DNA of 64,000 bases, taken from positions 1 to 64,000 of the forward strand of contig LGRX02030584.1 in the NCBI GenBank assembly GCA_001247695.2, read 5' to 3'. Origin of the DNA: Cymbomonas tetramitiformis. Lineage: Eukaryota > Chlorophyta > Pyramimonadophyceae > Pyramimonadales > Pyramimonadaceae. Both the position numbers and the translations under genes were made by a program. Positions 1 through 8,517 of the stretch are shown one piece after another (position 1 is the stretch's first letter; every line of letters begins with the position of its first letter). The notes beneath the pieces are model-generated. The model was not told the DNA's origin. It made no database searches and saw nothing but the letters and a program-made list of their open reading frames with translations.

Positions 1-61
1 GTACGCGTGCGGTGATTTTCCCATAGGGGGTACGCGTGCTTTGGTTTTCCCATAAGGGGGT
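1..61. repeat. Minisatellite array, left remnant
   Basis: Two units of a roughly 29-bp repeat with core TACGCGTGCTGTG followed by ATTTTCCCATAGG. The same repeat resumes at 7596, so the retroelement at 62-7595 splits one array. The array probably continues left of the window. Confidence 0.9.
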
Positions 62-459
62 TTATTGTACGAAGCATGCACTCTCCCCCTCCCCCACAGA
101 GAGCACCGTACACAACAAGCAAGCAGAGGTCTTGGCAGATTCATATATTGCAATATATTAATTGCCACCGTCTGGCTTGTTCGGTCTCTCAGCATGTGGC
201 ATGAGTGTCTGTCTCCCTCTCCGTCAGGTGGAGCAGGTCTCTAAGAGTCTCGCGCACGAAGCTTCTAAGCTAGTTCCAGAAAGCTGCACTGTCACCTCTG
301 CTGCTCTGTCACCTCTGCTACTCTGTCACCTCTGCTGCTCTCTGGCAGCGGGTCTCTAGTAGCGGGTCTCTAGTAGCGGGTCTCTGGCAGCATACGCTCT
401 GGACTAGGTCCTCTGGCTCAGAAGCTTCCACGGTGCTACTCTTCTGAGACACTGCCGCC
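62..459 (-). repeat. Split direct repeat B2
   Basis: A 398-bp sequence matching 798-1195 with constant offset and very few differences. It forms the 3' terminus of the element on the minus strand. It contains a short internal run of CTCTGTCACCTCTGCTG-type triplet-rich units. Confidence 0.92.
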
Positions 460-515
460 ACCTGCCACCAAACAACAACCCAATGCATCATCCCTTGCAG
501 GTGTGGGTGGGTGGG

Positions 516-796
516 AAAAGAAAGGAAGAACAGTGATGGAGCGTTGCTCCTGAGGCTGAGATTCCGAAAAACTGCTTGACACTCCCTGAGAAAGTTGTTA
601 ACAACTAACTCCTCGTGTCAAGCCTCCAGACGTGTCACGCGTCATCGATCCAGTGATCGATGACTCCCCCCGTCCCGATGCCACAGACACGGTGTGGCAT
701 CGCTCTGGCAGACGGGCCTGGCGACCCTAAACTTAGGGTTCGCGCGCATTGCTTTTACAATAACCCAAATTATTATTTTTCAAATAATAATTGTCT
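516..796 (-). repeat. Split direct repeat A2
   Basis: A 281-bp sequence matching 7315-7595. It ends two bases before B1 begins. Bases 460-515 are a 56-bp spacer between A2 and B2. Confidence 0.92.
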
Positions 797-797
797 A

Positions 798-1195
798 TTA
801 TTGTACGAAGCATGCACTCTCCCCCTCCCCCACAGAGAGCACCGTACACAACAAGCAAGCAGAGGTCTTGGCAGATTCATATATTGCAATATATTAATTG
901 CCACCGTCTGGCTTGTTCGGTCTCTCAGCATGTGGCATGAGTGTCTGTCTCCCTCTCCGTCAGGTGGAGCAGGTCTCTAAGAGTCTCGCGCACGAAGCTT
1001 CTAAGCTAGTTCCAGAAAGCTGCACTGTCACCTCTGCTGCTCTGTCACCTCTGCTACTCTGTCACCTCTGCTGCTCTCTGGCAGCGGGTCTCTAGTAGCG
1101 GGTCTCTAGCAGCGGGTCTCTGGCAGCATACGCTCTGGACTAGGTCCTCTGGCTCAGAAGCTTCCACGGTGCTACTCTTCTGAGACACTGCCGCC
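798..1195 (-). repeat. Split direct repeat B1
   Basis: Copy of B2, placed between the recombinase ORF and A2. The 94 bp from 1196 to 1289 separate it from the recombinase stop codon. Confidence 0.92.
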
Positions 1196-1289
1196 CAATC
1201 TGCAAAGCAGCCGCTCACCTGACAGACCTAACAGGCACCCAAAGCCACATATGAAGGGGAGGGAATGTGCGAAGGAGCGTGCCGTCACC

Positions 1290-2372
1290 TCATGAGAGCT
1301 CCTTCGCGGCCTCCGCGAACGCGGCCGGAAGGATGAGCCGCTGCTCGTCGTCCAGCTCGCAGTACCTCTCCCAGCAGTCGGACTTCCAGTCCCCCTGCAG
1401 CTTGATGTAGAGCTTCTCCACCTTCAGCCGCATGGCTGCCGTGGCCCCGCCCCTACGGAGCGAGTGCCCGGCATACCGGGCTGGGTCCAGCCCCACCTGC
1501 ACCGCCAGGCTCTTCAGCCCGGCCACCAGCGCTGCGTGCGCCATGGGCACCAGCGCGCCCCGCTTGCCCCTCCCCTCCACCTGGAAGAGGGGCGCCTCCT
1601 CCGGCAATCCCTCCGTGGCCAGCATGAGCCGGCGGAGGGCCTCCACCGGGCACAGCCTCGCCCCCGGCACCGCCACCAGTGGCACCCAGTGGTAGCGCTC
1701 CCCGCACTGGATGGTCTTCGAGTGTCGCACTCGGATCCACACCACCTCTCCATCCTCTGCAAAGAGCACATCCTCCCTCACCAGCGCACCTCTGGCGTTC
1801 CACGCCTGGGACTTCCCCGTGGTGAGGTTGTCCTTGCGGAACAAGCCGTAGAACCCCACCAGAATGGCCGCCCACAGCGCCAAGCCCGTGATCGACTCCA
1901 TGTCCGCGAACTCCGCCATGCGCGCCAAATCTCGCAGAGTGATGGGCATCACCGGCTTAGCCGGCCGGTCCCACTGCCTGCGCACTCCCTGCAGAGCTGC
2001 CGCCACCCAGTACCTGTGAGCCACCGGCGTCCACTCCACCCCCTGCTGCAAATGAAGGGACCGCACACCCGCCAGGTAGGACTTGATCGTCCCTGGCTGC
2101 ACGAACCACGCTGAGAACGCAATGAAGCGCGCTAACGTGGCATCTGACGCCGGCAGCAATGGCTCCAGCGTGCCCAAGCACGCGAAGCGCACGCAGAAAG
2201 TGAGGAAGGCCTTGACCCCCGTGTCGTAGGACCTCTGCGTGCTCTCGGCGTACGCCCCATCCTGGTAGTGCTCCACCGCCACTGCCAGCTCCTCCAGCAG
2301 CTCCTCTGCGCCCCGATCACACCCAGTCAGGCAACTCCACCGGCTCCAGCGGCACGCGCACCACCAGCACAT
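1290..2372 (-). CDS. Tyrosine recombinase (integrase) of the PAT-like element
   Basis: A 360-residue site-specific recombinase expected to insert the circular cDNA. The catalytic pattern of the tyrosine recombinase family is visible: first Arg in LFRKDN (about residues 174-179), the H-x-x-R box as GHSLRRGG (about 299-306), Trp in GDW, and the Tyr nucleophile in ERYCEL (about 334-338). The N-terminal half contains a SAM-like core-binding region. The ATG at 2372 lies inside the 3' end of the RT gene (56-bp overlap, different frame). The stop is TGA. A second open recombinase of the same type, broken by a frameshift, is at 45514-46574. Confidence 0.92.
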   Translation of the reverse strand: MCWWCACRWSRWSCLTGCDRGAEELLEELAVAVEHYQDGAYAESTQRSYDTGVKAFLTFCVRFACLGTLEPLLPASDATLARFIAFSAWFVQPGTIKSYLAGVRSLHLQQGVEWTPVAHRYWVAAALQGVRRQWDRPAKPVMPITLRDLARMAEFADMESITGLALWAAILVGFYGLFRKDNLTTGKSQAWNARGALVREDVLFAEDGEVVWIRVRHSKTIQCGERYHWVPLVAVPGARLCPVEALRRLMLATEGLPEEAPLFQVEGRGKRGALVPMAHAALVAGLKSLAVQVGLDPARYAGHSLRRGGATAAMRLKVEKLYIKLQGDWKSDCWERYCELDDEQRLILPAAFAEAAKELS

Positions 2373-4833
2373 CCCACCGAGTGGGCCCCCACTCTGAGCG
2401 GCCCTTGCCGTCCAGCGCCGGCGCTGTGAAGAGCATCGTGCCCGCCCGGTACTTGCGCACCGGGCGGAACACCTCGCGCATCCCCGACACCAGCTCGTAC
2501 GCCTCGTCCCCCTCCCACACCGGCACCAGGAAGCACCCGCCTGTGCCCATCTGCTGCCTGCGCTTGCACTTCAAGAAGTTGCGCAGGATCTCGTACATCA
2601 CCGAGAAGGGGAGGTTCGCCCACGTGTTGAGCCCGTCGAAGCTCTTCACGCGCGCGTCATCCTCCGCGCTCCAGCTCCGCACGCAGAAAGCGTTCGCCCG
2701 CGAGGACGCCACGCACGCGTCCAGAGTGAACGGGCCGAACTCCTCGTCCATCTCCGCGAACAGGACCGGGGAGAACTGCCAGTCGTCCCGGTCCTGCCTC
2801 CACAGCACCTCCCGCTTGCGCATCGCCCACCGCATGTGGAACTCCTCGAGCTTCAGTCGCGAGAGCAAGTCCGCCAGAAGGTTGTCCTTGGACGAGATGT
2901 ACTTTGGGCGCAGCCGGATGTCGTGCTGCGCGCAGAGGTAGAAGATCTTCCTCAGCAGCGGGATGTACTCGACCGGCCCCCAGAACTTGTCCACTTGCGT
3001 GAGCGCGCACTGGTTGTCGATCCTCACCACCAAAGTCCACCCCGACAGTCTGTGTGCCCACAGCGCCAGCGCCCACCACACGGCGAAGAGCTCGAGGTAG
3101 TTAATGTGGGACTTCGCCTTGCTCGTGAACGGGTAGAAGTCGCGCTGCGGCATCTCCGCCAAGTCCTCCCACGAGATGAGGAAGTAGTCAGGCTGGCAGT
3201 GCCCACCCATCCCTTTCCTCAACGACGCGTCCGTCGCGAAGGCGTCCTCGTGCACATCCTCCTTGTGCAACACCACCTTGCGCCCGTTGTAGAGCCGGAT
3301 GACGCGCTCCACCACCTTCAGGTCTTGCATGACGCCGGTGTTCACCGTCACGCGCGACCTTCCGGCTGTCGCCGCGACGAGCGCGAAGCCCTGCCGCGTG
3401 TAGAGCGACAGGCCCCACACCACCTGCGAGCAAAACGCCAGCAACCCGAGAAGCGACTCGAGCTTGCGCCTACGCACCGGTCCCTTCGCTGCCTCCGCGC
3501 GCATCTCCCGCAGCTTGCCCGTCACCTGCTGCACGCGCTCCTCGTCGATCGACGCCGTACATGTCTCGCCGTCAGTGCACAACAACACGCCGAGGAACTC
3601 CATGCGTCGCGCTGGACCCTCACACTTAGCTCGATTCACCTTAAAGCCCAGCATGGTCACAAACTCGATCATGAGGTCCATCATCTCCTGAGCTTCAGCT
3701 GCCGTGCGCGCCACCATGAAGAAGTCATCTAAGTAACCGACGCACGGCACTCCCTGCGCCTGCATCCACGCCACAATCGCCCGCGTGTAGCGCATGAAGA
3801 TGCCCGGTAACGCGCGGTTCCCGAAGGGGCTGCGCGTGTCCATGTACCGCCTGCCGCTCCACTGGAAGCACTGCGCTGCCCAGTACTGCGACGCGACAGG
3901 CAACGACCTGTACGCCTCCTCCAGGTCCACCTTCACCATGTACATGCCCGGTCGTAGCAGCGCGTACGCGTCCTTGACTGACGTGAACTCGTCCTTTTGG
4001 AGCTCGATCCAGTCGTTGACGCCGACGAACGAAGGTCGCGAGTAATCCCACACGGGACGGTACTTGAGCTTCCCCTTGCGGAGTCGCTCCACCATCCCGA
4101 GGGCCGACACGCCCCGCGGTAGCCAATCGCGAGCGTCGAAGATCCTCCCCGCGGCCATCTCCTTCACGAGCTCCGCGGTCATCGCCTCCGCGTGCTCGTC
4201 TCCAACGTAATTCTGCACGACGTACGGCTCGTCCGGCTCCTCGCCTGCAAAGGGGAAACCGACGCCACATGCCGCACCTCGCACCAGGAAAGCCACGTCT
4301 GGCCAATCCTTCAGCGCCTCTGCTAGGAGGTGCGCTCTCTCCGACATCAGCGGCACCTGCGCCCCCACATCGCGCACCTCCTGCTGGAAGCGAGCGCGCT
4401 CCTTCTCCGTCGTGCCCGTACCGGAAAGGCCCCGCGCCTTGGCGCCCTCCACGATCGCTGCACGCAGGGCCGGCCACCTCGCCGACCTCGACTCCGCCAC
4501 CGCCGGGTAGTGCTCACCGCACCCGGTACCCGCCGGGGACACCGCCGGCACCGGCGCCGCAGCCGGCATCGCCGGTAACGGTGCCCCCGCTGCATCCCAC
4601 ACCGGCGCTACCAGCAGCCTCCGAAGCCGTGCCCACCACGGCTCCGCGTCCTCCACCTGCATCTCGCACACCTCGTCCGCAGGCTCGGGCTCCCGATCGC
4701 CGCTCGCCATCGCCACGCCATCCGCGCGCTCCTCCTCCGGCTCCACGACAATCTCCCCCTCTGGCGCCCCCTGCGCCCCTCCGCCACCTTCCGGCTCCCC
4801 CGGGGGCGTGGCCTCCCCCGGGCTCCACTGCAT
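2317..4833 (-). CDS. Reverse transcriptase, RNase H and Dam-like methyltransferase polyprotein
   Basis: An 838-residue ORF starting with ATG at 4833, nine bases beyond the gag stop. Order: a Pro/Glu-rich leader of about 130 residues, then the reverse transcriptase with catalytic YLDDFF at about residues 364-369, then RNase H with TDASL at about 530, LELFAVWWAL, the Asp in RIDNQ and DNLLADLLSR, then a C-terminal domain of the phage Dam-like N6-adenine methyltransferase type with FGPFTLDAC (about 698) and NLPF (about 738) in place of the usual NPPF. This order is typical of DIRS-group elements. The NLPF variant may mean that the methyltransferase is not catalytic. No internal stop. Confidence 0.93.
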   Translation of the reverse strand: MQWSPGEATPPGEPEGGGGAQGAPEGEIVVEPEEERADGVAMASGDREPEPADEVCEMQVEDAEPWWARLRRLLVAPVWDAAGAPLPAMPAAAPVPAVSPAGTGCGEHYPAVAESRSARWPALRAAIVEGAKARGLSGTGTTEKERARFQQEVRDVGAQVPLMSERAHLLAEALKDWPDVAFLVRGAACGVGFPFAGEEPDEPYVVQNYVGDEHAEAMTAELVKEMAAGRIFDARDWLPRGVSALGMVERLRKGKLKYRPVWDYSRPSFVGVNDWIELQKDEFTSVKDAYALLRPGMYMVKVDLEEAYRSLPVASQYWAAQCFQWSGRRYMDTRSPFGNRALPGIFMRYTRAIVAWMQAQGVPCVGYLDDFFMVARTAAEAQEMMDLMIEFVTMLGFKVNRAKCEGPARRMEFLGVLLCTDGETCTASIDEERVQQVTGKLREMRAEAAKGPVRRRKLESLLGLLAFCSQVVWGLSLYTRQGFALVAATAGRSRVTVNTGVMQDLKVVERVIRLYNGRKVVLHKEDVHEDAFATDASLRKGMGGHCQPDYFLISWEDLAEMPQRDFYPFTSKAKSHINYLELFAVWWALALWAHRLSGWTLVVRIDNQCALTQVDKFWGPVEYIPLLRKIFYLCAQHDIRLRPKYISSKDNLLADLLSRLKLEEFHMRWAMRKREVLWRQDRDDWQFSPVLFAEMDEEFGPFTLDACVASSRANAFCVRSWSAEDDARVKSFDGLNTWANLPFSVMYEILRNFLKCKRRQQMGTGGCFLVPVWEGDEAYELVSGMREVFRPVRKYRAGTMLFTAPALDGKGRSEWGPTRWDVLVVRVPLEPVELPDWV

Positions 4834-4839
4834 GTCCCG

Positions 4840-6495
4840 TCAGCGGCCACCCGCAGGCGCCGTGCACTCGTGCCCATCGTAGTGCGCGTGGCCCTTGTCG
4901 CCGCACTTCGAGCACTTGTGCGTGAACTTGCACTTCCTGCGGTCGCACCCTGCAGCAGAGTTGAACGAGAAGCACGCACCCGACTTGATGGCATCACGCC
5001 CTTTGCTACCGTCCCCACCTCCGCGGTGCTGCTGCGCGCCCTCCTTCGGCTCGGCGTCCGCTGATGGGCTATGCGTCTTGCGGGAGTACCTACTCCCGCC
5101 TCCTCCCCAGCTGCCGCCTCCGCTGCCGCTGCCTCCGCTGCCCGCGCCCTTCGCCTTAATGCCCTTGTCGCGCTTGTACATCTCCCAGTGGGCGGTGTAC
5201 GACACGAGCTCGAAGGTCGTGGAGGCCTCCTTCTCCATCCGTACGCAGAGGTAGTCGTAGAATTTGCGGAGGTGATCCCACGCGAAGTCGAGCGACATCA
5301 AGCGCATCCACTTCCTGAACTGCAAGAGTAGGTCCCGTGCGTCCTCGGGGGCCTTACACGCCAGCACCGTGAAGTTCTCGTCCCACTCGTCGAAACTCCG
5401 GCAGTGCTTCGCCTTGGCCTCCAGCACCAGGCCCTTCTTGGCGTCCAATCGCCACTCCGCTGCCCCTTCCTCGTAGTCGCCCCCGGGACGAGACACTCGG
5501 ATGTCCATCCCCTTCAGCGCACCACCTGCGGGGAGGAAGGGTCTGGCAGGCACGGCAATCTCACCTGGCGGGCGCGTGATGTCCTTCACCGCCAGGCTGC
5601 CATGCAGTGCTCGTCGCAGCTCCTCGTCAGTCGCCGTGCGGAGGGAGCCGAACCGCGCCTTCGCTGCCGCCCGCTTGCGCTCCTCACTCTCGCTGTCCTC
5701 GCCATCCGACTCGACGTGCTGCTTCACCGCCCTCCGCTTCTTGCTCTTCGCAGCTGCTGCCGCCCACTCCTCGTCGAAGGCCGGCTGCGCGATCCCTGGC
5801 ACTCTTGCCAACGGCTGCTGCATGTCCGCCAGCTCCTTCAGCGCGAGGTCGATGTACGCGTAGAGATGCCTCGTGCGCACCCCCGCGCGCTCTGGGAGCT
5901 CCTCCAGCCCGCACTGCTCCTCCTTGCACGCGGGAAACTTGCTGTCCACCAGCTCGAACTCCCACGGCTCCACTCGCCTCGCTGGGTGTCGCCCGAAGCT
6001 GTGCTTCACCCGCGCAAGATCGGCTGCCTGACGCGCCGCAGCCACTCTGATCTCGGTGATCACGCGCTCGCACTCCGCCCATGACCACCCCTTGCGCTTC
6101 CCCGCCGACGCCCGCGCCAACTCTCGCAATGACGCGGGAGGATCCTGCTTCCGGCTGCCGCCCTGACCGCTCACACCGCGCCCCGCCAGCGCCGCCGCGA
6201 CCGCCGCGTCCACCATGCGTTGCACCTCCTCCTCCGTGCGCAGCACTCCCTTGGGCGAGGGCCCCGAAGACCCGGGGCTGCCACTCCCGTTCGGAGATGC
6301 CTGCGATCCGGGCCTCACCTCCTGCTGCATGTCACTCGCGGCTGTAGCCCACGCCAAGACCCTGCGCCTGTCCTTCGCCGCCACCCCACGCAGGGCCTCC
6401 CACCTGGCTCCTGGCTCCCCCAAGGGCCACTCACCTCGCACCACCCGCCGATCCGTACCCAAGAGCCCCACCTCCACCAGATCGTCGGTGGGACC
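4840..6495 (-). CDS. Gag-like protein with CCCH and CCHC-type zinc motifs
   Basis: The open frame covers up to 545 residues; the first in-frame ATG is at 6330. The central part is rich in charged helices and the following region is Gly/Ser-rich. The C-terminus holds two putative zinc motifs: C-x8-C-x4-C-x3-H and directly after it C-x2-C-x4-H-x7-C. Such motifs fit nucleic-acid binding by Gag. The upstream frame continues in phase but is closed by a TAG at 6496-6498, so the N-terminal part is separate (next entry). The stop is TGA, six bases before the RT start codon. Confidence 0.8.
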   Translation of the reverse strand, partial: GPTDDLVEVGLLGTDRRVVRGEWPLGEPGARWEALRGVAAKDRRRVLAWATAASDMQQEVRPGSQASPNGSGSPGSSGPSPKGVLRTEEEVQRMVDAAVAAALAGRGVSGQGGSRKQDPPASLRELARASAGKRKGWSWAECERVITEIRVAAARQAADLARVKHSFGRHPARRVEPWEFELVDSKFPACKEEQCGLEELPERAGVRTRHLYAYIDLALKELADMQQPLARVPGIAQPAFDEEWAAAAAKSKKRRAVKQHVESDGEDSESEERKRAAAKARFGSLRTATDEELRRALHGSLAVKDITRPPGEIAVPARPFLPAGGALKGMDIRVSRPGGDYEEGAAEWRLDAKKGLVLEAKAKHCRSFDEWDENFTVLACKAPEDARDLLLQFRKWMRLMSLDFAWDHLRKFYDYLCVRMEKEASTTFELVSYTAHWEMYKRDKGIKAKGAGSGGSGSGGGSWGGGGSRYSRKTHSPSADAEPKEGAQQHRGGGDGSKGRDAIKSGACFSFNSAAGCDRRKCKFTHKCSKCGDKGHAHYDGHECTAPAGGR

Positions 6496-7239
6496 CTACA
6501 AGTCCCGCGGCATGTCCTCCACGATCGCGTCCTCCAGCCGCTGGAACTCGATCAACATGTCCTTGCGATCCTCCAACACCTCGACCTTCGTGGTTGCCCT
6601 GGACGGCTGTGCCAGCTCCATCAGCTTCGCCACCGCCGCGATCCTGGTTCGGGTGCACCAGACCGCTGCCCGCCGGTACTGATCTAGCGTGCGGGTCACC
6701 TCCGGCGATGACATCCTCCGACTCCCTCCTGCTCCTCGCTGGCCCGTCATGCTTCCCGATCTCCTCTCGCAGCCCAAAACTTACTCCTCTCCCGACAGGG
6801 AACCAAACGCTGTCGGAGTCTGCCTCCCACACCTGCTCCGCGCAATTCGCGCAGAGGTTGGTTTTAACGAACGCGCGCCTGTCTCTACGGCGCAGCGGGT
6901 TCAGGATCGGCTCCCAAGTCTGCCACTGGGCGTGAGAGAATACGTCACCTTCCCAGCACACGAAGCACGGAAAAGACGAATTAGCCTCCGGCACCTCCAG
7001 CTCGATCACCGGTACCCGTGCGTACGGTAAACGTACCCCTTGTACGGCTCACGCGGATCCCAGTACGGGCAGTCGAATCTGCACTTGCAGGGCACGAAGA
7101 CCGGGTGCGACCAGTTCCTCCTGTCTGTACGGTCCTCCAAAGTCGCGCCTACCCCCGAGATGTCGGTCTGCGTCCCCGCGTCTTTCTCTGTGGGCTGCCC
7201 GTACGATCCTCTCGGTCCAGCTTTCAGCTGCCCAGACAT
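6496..7239 (-). pseudogene. Broken N-terminal part of gag
   Basis: Three coding-like pieces lie in series. An ATG at 7239 opens an 77-residue frame with a Cys-rich patch (PCKCRFDCPYW). It ends at a TGA (7006-7008) that overlaps the next frame, which carries CFVCW and CANC pairs and runs to about 6780. The third piece (from 6777) is in phase with the main gag frame but ends at TAG 6496. Read together they suggest a longer ancestral Gag with two frameshifts and one nonsense change, or else introns. The four Cys pairs suggest a zinc-binding N-terminus. Confidence 0.55.
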
Positions 7240-7314
7240 CCGCGTCAACAGAGCGAAATATGTGATACTCGCTGCGCGATATCTAAAATATTTGCGAATA
7301 CGCTTTCGGTATCA

Positions 7315-7595
7315 AAAAGAAAGGAAGAACAGTGATGGAGCGTTGCTCCTGAGGCTGAGATTCCGAAACACTGCTTGACACTCCCTGAGAAAGTTGTTAA
7401 CAACTAACTTCTCGTGTCAAGCCTCCAGACGTGTCACGTGTCACCGATCCAGTGATCGATGACTCCCCCCGTCCCGATGCCACAGACACGGTGTGGCATC
7501 GCTCTGGCAGACGGGCCTGGCGACCCTAAACTTAGGGTTCGCGCGCATTGCTTCTACAATAACCCAAATTATTATTTTTCAAATAATAATTGTCT
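7315..7595 (-). repeat. Split direct repeat A1
   Basis: The 5' terminus of the element on the minus strand, a near-exact copy of 516-796. It ends directly against the resumed minisatellite. It contains CCTAAACTTAGGG, a short palindrome, and a TATTATTTTTCAAATAATA hairpin near the outer end. Confidence 0.92.
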
Positions 7596-8482
7596 GATGC
7601 GTGCTGTGATTTTCCCATAGGGGGTACGCGTGCTTTGGTTTCCCATAAGGGAGACGTGCGTTAATTTTCCCATAGGGGGTACGCGTGCTGTGATTTTCCC
7701 ACTTAGAGTGTACGCGTGCTGTGACTTTCCCATAGGTACGCGTGCTGTGATTTTCCCATAAGGTATGCGTACTGTGAATTTTCCTGGGGATACGCGTGCT
7801 GTGATTTCCCCTTAGGGGCACGCGTGCTGTGATTTCCCCATAGGTACGCGTGCTGTGTTATAGAGTACGCGTGCTGTGATTTTCCCATAGGGAATACGCG
7901 TGCTTTGATTACCCCATAAGGGAGTGGGGGGTGGCCGTCAGGATGGCGGTTGGGGCAGTGCCAGTTTTTCCATAGGGGGTACGCGTGCAATGATTTTCCC
8001 ATAAGGGTATGCGTGCTGTGATTTTCCCATAAGGGTATGCGTGATGTGACTTTCCCATAGGGGTATGCGTGCTGTGACTTTCCCCATAGGGGTATGCGTG
8101 CTATGATTTTCCCATAGAGGGGGTATGCGTGTGACTTTCCCACTTAGGCGTACGCGTGCTGTGATTTCCCCATAGGGGGTACGCGTGCTGTGATTTTCCC
8201 ACATAAGGAGTACCGCGTGCTGTGATTTTCTTATAGGGAATGCCGCGTGCTGTGATTTTCCCATAGAGTGCCGCGTGCTGTGATTTTCCCATAAGGGGTA
8301 TGCGTGCTGTGATTTTCCCATGGGGGTATGCGTGATGTGACTTTCCCATAGAGGGCTATGCGTGCTGTGATTTTCCCACTAAAATTCGTGATGTGACTTT
8401 CCCATAGGGTATGCGTGCTGTGATTTTCCCATAGGGGGTACGCGTGCTGTGATTTTCCCATAGGGGGTACGCGTGCTGTGAT
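7596..8482. repeat. 29-bp minisatellite, about 30 units
   Basis: Tandem copies of TACGCGTGCTGTG plus ATTTTCCCATAGG-like sequence, with one-base variants and deletions (TATGCGTG, ATGTGACTTTCCC). About 60 bp near 7921-7970 are degenerate. The repeat is open in several frames and so gives long spurious ORFs; I do not consider it coding. It ends 35 bp before the splice acceptor at 8515-8517. Confidence 0.93.
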
Positions 8483-8517
8483 TTGCGCTTTCCACTGAGC
8501 GGACGCGCGCTTCGCAG

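Larger units (their letters stand above)
62..7595 (-). mobile_element. PAT-like (DIRS order) tyrosine-recombinase retrotransposon, structurally complete
   Basis: Read on the minus strand the order is A1 (7595-7315), gag, RT-RNase H-methyltransferase, tyrosine recombinase, B1 (1195-798), A2 (796-516), B2 (459-62). This A1-ORFs-B1-A2-B2 layout with B1 and A2 abutting is the split direct repeat arrangement known for PAT, Kangaroo (Volvox) and TOC3 elements, which integrate as circles through a tyrosine recombinase. B1 and B2 are 398 bp and in register over their whole length (offset 736). A1 and A2 are 281 bp (offset 6799). No target duplication is visible at the junction with the minisatellite, as expected for recombinase-mediated insertion. 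The RT and recombinase frames are open, but the gag N-terminus is broken, so the copy is recent but probably not fully autonomous. Confidence 0.93.

Noticed and set aside
2836..3732. 298-codon plus-strand ORF opposite the RT gene
   Set aside because: His/Arg/Leu-rich complement of a GC-rich coding region, no domain features.
4269..4975. Long ORFs on the opposite strand and other frames of the GC-rich retroelement genes
   Set aside because: High GC content removes stops; these are shadows of the RT and gag frames with Pro/Arg-rich, non-protein-like composition.
7596..8482. CRISPR array
   Set aside because: Repeats are directly adjacent with no unique spacers, and the DNA is eukaryotic.
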